Shown here piece after piece: positions 1 through 5,891 of a stretch of 13,634 nt of DNA. Below the pieces are notes generated by a model. That model saw only the letters and a list, made by a program, of their open reading frames with translations. It made no database searches and was not told the origin of the DNA. How positions within the stretch are numbered: the first letter of the stretch is position 1; each line of letters opens with the position of its first letter. This DNA comes from Actinomycetota bacterium (lineage in GTDB: Bacteria; Actinomycetota; Acidimicrobiia; Acidimicrobiales; Acidimicrobiaceae). The stretch covers positions 1 to 13,634 of the forward strand of contig DAHVOF010000131.1 in the NCBI GenBank assembly GCA_027318945.1, given 5' to 3'. The translations under genes and the position numbers were made by a program.

Positions 1-760
1 AGCGCTGTTTCGTGAGCGTCGAAAGCCCGCGACCTTCAGCCCCGAATATAAGAGCAACGGGTTGATCGAACAAAGATACGTCATAGATGCTCTGAGAAGC
101 ATCGCTATCAAGCCCTACGCACCACACACCCGCTTTCGATAGATCCTGCAAGGCCGCAGGTATGCCCGGCACTAATGCAAAACGCAAATGCTCGATTGCT
201 CCCGCAGCCGCCTTTGTCGCCGCCGGAGTCATGTGAACCGAGCGATGCTCAGGCAACAATACGCCCGTGGCTCCGGCACACTCAGCGCTGCGCATAATGG
301 CACCGAGATTGTATGGATCCGTCACGCCATCAAGAACTATGAGGAACGGCTTTGCGCCCTTATAAGGCTCTACAAGCTGGTCGAGGGCGACCTCGCCCAG
401 TTTTTCGGCAAATGCAACGATACCTTGGGAGCTTTCTGATCGGGCCGCCCTATCGAGCTTGGCTTTTGCCACTGTCAAAACCGGAACTCTTGCTTTTAAT
501 GCCAGATCGATTATCTCCTCGACAATTCCGACTCTCTCGACAGAGTCAGAGATCCACACCTCCCTGGTCTTGCGCCGTCTGGCTTGCAGCAACTCCCTCA
601 CAGATTGGCGGCCCTCGATCTGATCCCCGCCAAGACTTCGATCTCGCGGGGGAAAGGCCCTCCGCTCGCTATCGACACCTGTCGCCTTGCTGCGTGAGCT
701 AGAACTACCGATCCTTCTAACCCCGGCGCTTTTAGTCGAACTTTTACGCTCTTTTGCCAC
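1..760 (-). CDS. rlmB: 23S rRNA (guanosine-2'-O-)-methyltransferase, TrmH/SpoU family, 3' end missing
   Basis: Partial gene running off the left edge; 253 codons are visible. RlmB-type enzymes use S-adenosylmethionine to 2'-O-methylate a guanosine in 23S rRNA. I read it from a GTG at 760, which has a purine-rich stretch (AAGGAAAAGGG) just upstream that overlaps the ispF stop. Residues 1-45 are a basic, serine-rich linker, as in actinobacterial homologues. The substrate-binding domain begins at IEGRQSVRELL (48-58). SpoU motif 1 is DGVTDPYNLGAIMRSA (144-159, with N151 and R157), and motif 2 is LIFGAEGRGL (237-246). Motif 3, with the conserved Ser/Asn, would lie beyond position 1, so perhaps 40-50 residues are missing. 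It follows ispF by 16 bases and is probably the last gene of the carD-ispD-ispF-rlmB transcript. Other SpoU methyltransferases such as TrmH are possible, but the N-terminal domain favours RlmB. Confidence 0.9.
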   Translation of the reverse strand, partial: MAKERKSSTKSAGVRRIGSSSSRSKATGVDSERRAFPPRDRSLGGDQIEGRQSVRELLQARRRKTREVWISDSVERVGIVEEIIDLALKARVPVLTVAKAKLDRAARSESSQGIVAFAEKLGEVALDQLVEPYKGAKPFLIVLDGVTDPYNLGAIMRSAECAGATGVLLPEHRSVHMTPAATKAAAGAIEHLRFALVPGIPAALQDLSKAGVWCVGLDSDASQSIYDVSLFDQPVALIFGAEGRGLSTLTKQR

Positions 761-776
761 AACTAAACCCTTTTCC

Positions 777-1271
777 TTAGGACTGCCACAATAGAGCGGA
801 AGCCAACGCTGCTATGCCGAGATTCTCTCCGAGTCCTCCGACTCCTTCTGCGCTCTTGGCTTTCACGCACACCGGCGCAGAAATCGAAAGCGACACAGAT
901 GAGGATATCTCCTTCAAAAATCCAGACAAGCGAGGTTTCTGAGCAATAACAGTGACGTCAGCGTTCACGATCTGCCAGCCGAGCTCGGCAACCATGTGAA
1001 CGCAGCGTGAAAGCAGTATAAGGCTGTTTGCGCCTTCCAGTTCTGGGTTGTCGTCAGGAAAGTGATCGCCTATCCCACCCAATCCTGCTGCACCGAGGAC
1101 GGCATCGGAAAGTGCATGGCACACGACGTCAGCGTCCGAGTGGCCCAACAGACCATAACCCGAAGAAACTTCGACACCGCCAAGGATCAAGGGCCTTCGA
1201 GGATCAGAGGATACCGGATGAATGTCGAAACCGCTGCCGATCCTAAGTTTGGGGAGACTAACTGATTGCAT
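777..1271 (-). CDS. ispF: 2-C-methyl-D-erythritol 2,4-cyclodiphosphate synthase
   Basis: MEP-pathway enzyme that cyclises CDP-ME 2-phosphate to ME-cPP with release of CMP; the family is a cytosolic homotrimer with a metal in each active site. It is 164 residues, a normal length. The metal ligands are visible: D16 and H18 in RIGSGFDIHP, and H52 after GHSDADVV. The block LGAAGLGGIGDHFPD is also typical. The C-terminal CMP-site loop is unusual: at 137-153 it reads KAKSAEGVGGLGENLGI, where many IspFs have KATTTE(G/K)LGFTGRGEGI. The conserved Glu (E142) is kept, but the usual Thr, Arg and second Glu are replaced. The ATG at 1271 overlaps the 3' end of ispD by 14 bases, which suggests translational coupling; no separate strong ribosome binding site is seen. 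Confidence 0.95.
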   Translation of the reverse strand: MQSVSLPKLRIGSGFDIHPVSSDPRRPLILGGVEVSSGYGLLGHSDADVVCHALSDAVLGAAGLGGIGDHFPDDNPELEGANSLILLSRCVHMVAELGWQIVNADVTVIAQKPRLSGFLKEISSSVSLSISAPVCVKAKSAEGVGGLGENLGIAALASALLWQS

Positions 1272-1905
1272 CTCTCTCTAACAGCTCCTTCGCTCGCTCG
1301 AGATCCGCAATAGTCGTGATCTTGAAGTTGTTCTGTTCCCCAGGGACCGCATCTACCGTTACTCCCAACTCTTCCACAAGTTGAGAATCATCCGTGGCTG
1401 TACCGTCACTCTGATAGGCAAGCTCCAACACGGATCTCCTGAACCCCTGTGGAGTCTGGACTCTATAGAGTCGTGATCGATCGAGCGTTGCAACTACCTC
1501 GTTGTGGATAATTTCTTTTACTGTATCGGCTATGCCGACCACCGGAATGACAGCCTCTGACCCTTCCTGCAATCGTGCGAGAATTCTCTTGTAAAGCGCC
1601 GCAGTGGCCAGTGGGCGCGCTGCGTCATGAATCAGGACGAATTCGATGTCTCTGGGAAGCATCAAAAGACCAGCCCGCACCGAATCAGACCGCGTGGCCC
1701 CGCCGTCAGTGACGGCGTCAGCCTCCAAGTCTCCAAAATCGATCCCGGGCACTTTCACGCACACTACGTATTGCACTGATTTTGCGGCAACTGCGAGCGA
1801 TATATCGACCACCCGACGGCCACCGAAAGGCTCTAACTGTTTCAGTCCACCGTATCTGGCGCCTCTGCCTGCCGAAACAACAATTGCAGCGCTTTTAGTG
1901 CTCAC
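1258..1905 (-). CDS. ispD: 2-C-methyl-D-erythritol 4-phosphate cytidylyltransferase
   Basis: Transfers CMP from CTP to MEP, giving CDP-ME in the MEP isoprenoid pathway. It is 215 residues, slightly short for the family (about 220-240). The N-terminal nucleotide loop is IVVSAGRGARYGGLKQL (8-24), with R17 and K22 at the positions of the catalytic Arg/Lys of E. coli IspD. Further family blocks are VLIHDAARPL, the RLYRVQTPQGF segment, TDDSQLVEELG and NFKITTIADLERA, whose Lys matches the second catalytic lysine. The start is a GTG at 1905; the alternative ATG at 1921 is out of frame. The gene lies 84 bases after carD and overlaps ispF by 14 bases, so co-transcription with both is likely. Confidence 0.94.
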   Translation of the reverse strand: MSTKSAAIVVSAGRGARYGGLKQLEPFGGRRVVDISLAVAAKSVQYVVCVKVPGIDFGDLEADAVTDGGATRSDSVRAGLLMLPRDIEFVLIHDAARPLATAALYKRILARLQEGSEAVIPVVGIADTVKEIIHNEVVATLDRSRLYRVQTPQGFRRSVLELAYQSDGTATDDSQLVEELGVTVDAVPGEQNNFKITTIADLERAKELLERDAIS

Positions 1906-1989
1906 GCAGACCCGCTCTCATATGGAGACTCTTTAACGATCCAAAGTAAGAACGAGCTCTCTTACAGAAGCGAACTCGCCTTTCGCCGA

Positions 1990-2469
1990 CTAGGGCAGAG
2001 CCGCATCCAGCTTTGCCTCGGCCTCGTCCTCGCTGACGCCACACGCGAAAGTCAATTCAGAAATTAAAATCTGGCGAGCACGCGCCAACATTCGCTTCTC
2101 TCCAGCAGACAAACCTTTGTCCTTGTCACGAATGGACAAGTTCCGCACTACCTCCGCAACCTGGTATATGTCGCCGGACTTCAACTTCTCGACATGATTC
2201 TTGTAACGACGAGACCAGTTGGTCGGCATGCGGGCTTCCTTTTTCCGAAGAACTGCGAAGACCTCTTCCACTTCCTCGTCATTGATTACTTCCCGAAGAC
2301 CAACTTCATCGGTATTGTCTGCAGGAACCATCAGGGTCAGGTCGCCATAAGCCAGTCTGAGAACAAGATATTCGCGCTTTTCGCCAAATGCCTCTTTGGT
2401 CTCCCGGCGTTCTATCACAGCCGCACCGTGATGAGGATAAACTACCTTGTCGCCAACTTCAAAAGCCAT
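1990..2469 (-). CDS. carD: CarD family RNA-polymerase-binding transcription regulator
   Basis: CarD/CdnL proteins bind the RNA polymerase beta subunit and stabilise open promoter complexes, notably at rRNA promoters; CarD is essential in mycobacteria. The protein is 159 residues, close to M. tuberculosis CarD (162). The N-terminal RNAP-interacting domain starts FEVGDKVVYPHHGAAV (3-18). The C-terminal helical DNA-binding part has PTNWSRRYKNHVEKL, with the conserved minor-groove Trp at W85, and GLSAGEKRMLARARQIL. I chose the ATG at 2469 because an AGGAG lies about 4 bases upstream and the protein then begins exactly where the family does; the reading frame continues to 2523 but the extra 18 residues match nothing. 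It is probably the first gene of the carD-ispD-ispF-rlmB operon, as in mycobacteria (where cysS also intervenes), and is divergent from the crp-like gene. Confidence 0.95.
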   Translation of the reverse strand: MAFEVGDKVVYPHHGAAVIERRETKEAFGEKREYLVLRLAYGDLTLMVPADNTDEVGLREVINDEEVEEVFAVLRKKEARMPTNWSRRYKNHVEKLKSGDIYQVAEVVRNLSIRDKDKGLSAGEKRMLARARQILISELTFACGVSEDEAEAKLDAALP

Positions 2470-2614
2470 CTTTCTCCTGCCAAAGGGAAACGCCCCAACT
2501 AGCGTAAGGCCACACCTAAGCATTCACATCTACAAAGGTTATTCCAGCCTAGTTGAACAACATCGGACTCTAGACCTTCCAATTCAGTGACATCTGCCAC
2601 TAGTTTGAATAGTC
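2470..2614. promoter_or_regulatory. Divergent carD / crp-like intergenic region
   Basis: These 145 bases must hold the carD promoter (minus) and the crp-like promoter (plus). The carD side has a good ribosome binding site (AGGAG). The crp side has none before its ATG. A TAGTTT at 2601-2606 resembles an actinobacterial TANNNT -10 box and would place the transcript start close to the ATG, but I see no convincing -35 for it. I cannot assign a carD promoter with confidence. Confidence 0.35.
2586..2601. promoter_or_regulatory. CRP-like operator candidate before the crp-like gene
   Basis: AGTGA-CATCTG-CCACT is an inverted repeat with 5-base arms and a 6-base spacer; nine of ten arm positions are symmetric. 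This is the geometry of the CRP/GlxR site TGTGA-N6-TCACA. It ends 13 bases before the ATG of the crp-like gene, a position suited to autorepression. The match is seen directly; the function is inferred. Confidence 0.4.
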
Positions 2615-3274
2615 ATGGATTCACGACAGCTACTGAAACAGACAACCTTGTTCAGCCTTCTCGACGAGGCCACCTTGAACGAAGTCCTCGACGAGCTCAG
2701 CGTCATCGAGATAAGGAGAGGCACCGACCTCTTTCTGGAAAACGATGCGGCCGACGCACTATATGTTGTTGTAGAAGGCAGAATCGCAATCATAAAGTCT
2801 TTTGTGGACCGCAAGGACTCTATGGTAGCCCTTATCGAGCCTGGGGATCTGTTCGGCGAAATGGGCCTGTTCGAAGATCAGCTGAGATCCGCTTCTTCAA
2901 GAGCGGTCGAAAACTCCACACTTATCGAGGTTCCGTATCCCCCGATAAGAAGGGCCCTAGAAGCCCGGCCCACCCTCCTTTGGAGCTTGATCTCACTCCT
3001 CGCCCAACGCTTGAGGTCGACCGACGAGGCCCTAGCAGACGCTATGTTCCTCGACGTAACCGGCAGGACGGCAAAAAGAATACTGGAAATAGCGGGAGAC
3101 TCCGACGACTTCATAATCCCGCTAACTCAGGAAGAGCTGGCGGGAATGATTGGAGCCTCAAGGGAAAGGGTCAACAAGACACTAGCGACCTTTGTGAAAT
3201 CCGGCTTTATCGAGATCAACGACAGGCATTACACAATCGTCCAACGACGCAAGCTTGAAGATATCTCCAGCTAA
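2615..3274 (+). CDS. CRP/FNR family cyclic-nucleotide-type transcription regulator
   Basis: 219-residue regulator with an N-terminal cyclic-nucleotide-binding beta-barrel (about 10-125), a dimerisation helix and a C-terminal winged helix-turn-helix. The phosphate-binding cassette is FGEMGLFEDQLRSAS (80-94), with G81, E82, R91 and S92 at the positions that bind cAMP in E. coli CRP. The C-helix has T136 where CRP has Thr127. The hinge FLDVTGRTAKRIL (145-157) is nearly that of CRP. The HTH is LTQEELAGMIGASRERVNKTL (about 170-190). Binding of cAMP is therefore plausible, though not shown. There is no Cys cluster of the FNR type. It resembles mycobacterial Rv3676/GlxR in layout, but orthology cannot be settled here. 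No ribosome binding site precedes the ATG, so a leaderless or very short-leader mRNA is possible. It is divergent from carD and convergent with disA. Confidence 0.9.
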   Translation: MDSRQLLKQTTLFSLLDEATLNEVLDELSVIEIRRGTDLFLENDAADALYVVVEGRIAIIKSFVDRKDSMVALIEPGDLFGEMGLFEDQLRSASSRAVENSTLIEVPYPPIRRALEARPTLLWSLISLLAQRLRSTDEALADAMFLDVTGRTAKRILEIAGDSDDFIIPLTQEELAGMIGASRERVNKTLATFVKSGFIEINDRHYTIVQRRKLEDISS

Positions 3275-3282
3275 GCCTGATA

Positions 3283-3311
3283 CCCCATGCTCCACCTTCC
3301 GGGTGATGGGG
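3283..3311. terminator. Hairpin between convergent crp-like gene and disA
   Basis: Outer stem CCCCAT (3283-3288) pairs with ATGGGG (3306-3311), and inner stem CACC (3293-3296) pairs with GGTG (3302-3305). There is a 4-base bulge on the left and a TTCCG loop. It sits in the 42-base gap between two converging genes, so it probably stops transcription from both sides. It has no U-tract on either strand. Confidence 0.5.
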
Positions 3312-3316
3312 GGCCG

Positions 3317-4405
3317 CTAGCCGAGTTGGATAAATAGATCCTTGATAGCTTTCGCCCAATGTCCACCGACACCCGGCAATGCGGCAATGTCTGATTCAGC
3401 AGCCTCTACGATCGGGTAAAGAGATCCGAAGTGCGAAATGATGGTCTTCTTGGCACCGTCCGGCATGCGCGAGATCTTGCCCAAAATACGATATCCTCTG
3501 GGCTCCATCGCTGAGCCAAGCATGGCTTGAAGCGCTTCAGCTGTGCCATCACCATGGCGTCTAAGCGTGGAACTCGCGATGCTGAGTTCTTTCAACCCAA
3601 GCCCTACGGTTGAGGTGTCTAGAAGTTCGTCGGTCTCGAGAGACGCCAAGAAGCTTCGAATCTTGTCAAGGTCACTCACCTTGCAAGGACCCAAATAGTC
3701 CTCAATGACCTTGTTGTACTCTGACTCGACACCTAGGCAAAGCTCCTCAAGCTGAAGGGAGATCAGGCGACCTTGATCCCCGAGCTCGATCAAGTAGCCC
3801 TCTATCTCATCATCGATCCGCCTCACCATCTCTGATCGCTGGATCGCGATCACGACGTCTCTAAAGGTCACCTGGTTCCTAATTTCCAAAGAGTCCAAAA
3901 CCCCCATGACGTGGCTGAGACGATCGCGATAGCGCTCGAGTGTTGCAAGACCCTGGTTGGCCCTTGAGAGCATTATGGGTATTGGTGCTATCACACTCTT
4001 GAACCCCTGCCGATAAACGGTTATAACCGAGAGTTCCTCAGAAACGGCGAATACCGAGACATCGACGCTTCGAGCAACCCTCTCCGCCGTACGGTGTCGC
4101 GTACCGGTTTCAGATGTCGGAACCATTGCATCCGGCACCAGGTGCACATTCGCCCTGGCAATGCGTGTACCGTCTCCGGAAAGAACTATGGCTCCGTCCA
4201 TCTTCGCAAGCTCAAATAGCTTCTGCGGAGAAAACTCAGCGTCAACCAGGAATCCTCCCGAGCAAATCGAAAGTACATCGTGGCTATCGCCAAGCACCAC
4301 AAGGGCTCCCATGCGTGCCTGCAGAACCCTATCCAATCCTTCCCGAAGAGCTGTCCCGGGAGAGACCTGTCGTAATGCCTCGATAAGGATCGGCGGTTTT
4401 GTCAT
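3317..4405 (-). CDS. disA: DNA integrity scanning protein DisA, diadenylate cyclase
   Basis: Makes cyclic di-AMP from two ATP and scans DNA for branched structures; a homo-octamer in characterised relatives. It is 362 residues, the usual length. The N-terminal DAC domain (about 1-145) carries the catalytic DGA (70-72) and GTRHR (101-105) motifs, both intact. A helical linker follows, and the C-terminal helix-hairpin-helix DNA-binding domain contains LPGVGGHWAKAIKDLF near the end. The ATG at 4405 has only weak upstream complementarity to 16S rRNA. It lies 24 bases after the radA stop on the same strand, so radA-disA co-transcription is likely. That fits the functional link: RadA physically interacts with DisA and modulates its cyclase activity in Bacillus and mycobacteria. 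No dedicated c-di-AMP phosphodiesterase gene is in the window. Confidence 0.96.
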   Translation of the reverse strand: MTKPPILIEALRQVSPGTALREGLDRVLQARMGALVVLGDSHDVLSICSGGFLVDAEFSPQKLFELAKMDGAIVLSGDGTRIARANVHLVPDAMVPTSETGTRHRTAERVARSVDVSVFAVSEELSVITVYRQGFKSVIAPIPIMLSRANQGLATLERYRDRLSHVMGVLDSLEIRNQVTFRDVVIAIQRSEMVRRIDDEIEGYLIELGDQGRLISLQLEELCLGVESEYNKVIEDYLGPCKVSDLDKIRSFLASLETDELLDTSTVGLGLKELSIASSTLRRHGDGTAEALQAMLGSAMEPRGYRILGKISRMPDGAKKTIISHFGSLYPIVEAAESDIAALPGVGGHWAKAIKDLFIQLG

Positions 4406-4429
4406 GCCGACAGTCTACCCGACACCAAG

Positions 4430-5806
4430 TCACCTAAAAGTTAGCGATGTTTCTTGCAGGGCTTCTCTAACGTCTTTCACCTTGGATAGTGAGACCCCGG
4501 CCACGGCGCCCGAAAAGCTGGCACCCACTATGCACCTTGTAAATCCGAGCCGGCAAGACTCCGAAAGCCGCCGTCCAACGTTTGACGCTGATCGTATCTC
4601 TCCACCGAGACCAACCTCTCCGAGAAACAACAGTTTTGGATCTACGGGCCTATCGGAAAGCGCCGAAACGATAGCGACAACAACGGCAAGGTCTGCAGCC
4701 GGATCTGAAAGCCTTACTCCACCCGCCACAGACAGGAAGACATCTTTGTTTTGTAACTTTATGCCAGCTTTTCGTTCAAGAACGGCAAGGATTAGCAGCA
4801 ACCTGTTCGCTTCAAAACCGGTGACCACTCTCCTTGCCTGTTCGGAGAAAGTCGGAACAACGAGCGCCTGAACCTCCGTTAGCAACACCCGCCTCCCGTC
4901 AAGCGCTGGGAAAACCGAGCTTCCTGCCTGCCCTGGCACGCGATCTAAAAGGTGAAAACCGGTAGCATTTGCAAGATCTGCCAGACCAGAGTTACCCATC
5001 TCAAACATTCCCAAATCGCCGACAGGCCCGAATCTGTGTTTGACAACTCGCAAGATTCTTGCTGACGCATCCCTGTCGCCTTCAAAGTATGCGACCGTGT
5101 CAACCAGGTGCTCCAAAACTCTCGGGCCAGCCAGACTGCCGTCCTTAGTCACGTGCCCGACAAATATCAGCGCCACGCCTTCCCTCTTGGCAATATCGCT
5201 CAACCTTGAAGCGCATTGCCTCACCTGATTGACACTTCCCGCCAAAGACACTACCGAGGCATCGGATACAGTTTGAATCGAATCGATCACGACCACCTTC
5301 GGTTTATAGGTGGTCAGTTGCTCCTCGATCTGGGCCAAATCATTTGCCACCAGAATCCCTATGGAACTCCCCTTGCCGCCGAGCCGGTAGATGCGATCTG
5401 CAAGCTGGGACTGCGACTCCTCGGCACTTACGTACAGAGATCGAAGATCACGCTTCGACGCGTTGATCAGAAACTGGGTTAGCAGCGTTGACTTCCCTAC
5501 TCCCGGCTCGCCGCCGACAAGCGTCACTGATCCAGGCACTAACCCACCACCAAACGCCCTGTCCAATTCGCCCGATCCTGTGGGAATGGCATTCAGAGAA
5601 TGATACCGCGCACCAAGTTCCGCCGAATCCACTACAGATATAGAATTAGCTGCATGACTTCGTCTACCGCTGGGAAGAGCGGCTGGGGCGCTTGGGTGGA
5701 CTTCCTCTAGAGTGTTCCATTGACTGCATGAGCTGCACCTACCACTCCACTGGAGGTGCCGAGCGCCACAACCGCTGCACAGAAAATGTATTTTGATTGC
5801 CGTCAT
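4430..5806 (-). CDS. radA: DNA repair ATPase RadA (Sms)
   Basis: RecA-like ATPase of the RadA/Sms family that drives branch migration in recombination repair. From the ATG at 5806 it is 458 residues, matching E. coli RadA (460). The N-terminal zinc finger is C10-x2-C13-x10-C24-x2-C27. Walker A is GEPGVGKS (99-106), and Walker B ends VVVIDSIQ (D175). The RadA-specific KNRFG motif reads KHRFG (256-260): the Lys and Arg are kept but Asn is His. The C-terminal Lon-like domain (about 315-458) contains VFLSVAGGVRLSDPAADLAV and LGEVGLGGEIR. The frame stays open upstream to 5947, overlapping clpC, but family alignment supports 5806 (or ATG 5818). No clear ribosome binding site precedes either. It lies between clpC and disA, all on the same strand. 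Confidence 0.95.
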   Translation of the reverse strand: MTAIKIHFLCSGCGARHLQWSGRCSSCSQWNTLEEVHPSAPAALPSGRRSHAANSISVVDSAELGARYHSLNAIPTGSGELDRAFGGGLVPGSVTLVGGEPGVGKSTLLTQFLINASKRDLRSLYVSAEESQSQLADRIYRLGGKGSSIGILVANDLAQIEEQLTTYKPKVVVIDSIQTVSDASVVSLAGSVNQVRQCASRLSDIAKREGVALIFVGHVTKDGSLAGPRVLEHLVDTVAYFEGDRDASARILRVVKHRFGPVGDLGMFEMGNSGLADLANATGFHLLDRVPGQAGSSVFPALDGRRVLLTEVQALVVPTFSEQARRVVTGFEANRLLLILAVLERKAGIKLQNKDVFLSVAGGVRLSDPAADLAVVVAIVSALSDRPVDPKLLFLGEVGLGGEIRSASNVGRRLSESCRLGFTRCIVGASFSGAVAGVSLSKVKDVREALQETSLTFR

Positions 5807-5842
5807 GGCAAACACCATAGAAAATGGATATGACAGCTTAAA

Positions 5843-5875
5843 GAATCGAGGGGGGCGTCTGCCCCCCTCGGATTC
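5843..5875 (-). terminator. GC-rich hairpin between clpC and radA
   Basis: CGAGGGGGGC (5847-5856) pairs with GCCCCCCTCG (5861-5870) around a GTCT loop. GAAT (5843-5846) then pairs with ATTC (5872-5875) across a one-base bulge. The hairpin starts 16 bases after the clpC stop and ends before the radA start. Read on the minus strand it is followed by TTTAAG, not a real U-tract. It may be a partial terminator or an mRNA-processing or stability element that lowers radA-disA expression relative to clpC. Confidence 0.55.
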
Positions 5876-5891
5876 TCCTAATTCGTGAGCA

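Noticed and set aside
1895..1921. Eight-codon leader frame (ATG at 1921) overlapping the ispD start
   Set aside because: It could be a coupling leader peptide, but it is too short to tell from chance and has no own ribosome binding site.
2470..2523. 18-residue N-terminal extension of carD
   Set aside because: The ATG at 2469 has a strong AGGAG and gives the exact family N-terminus.
2587..3258. 223-codon frame overlapping the crp-like gene on the same strand
   Set aside because: Arg/Pro-rich translation with no family features; the crp-like frame has every domain motif.
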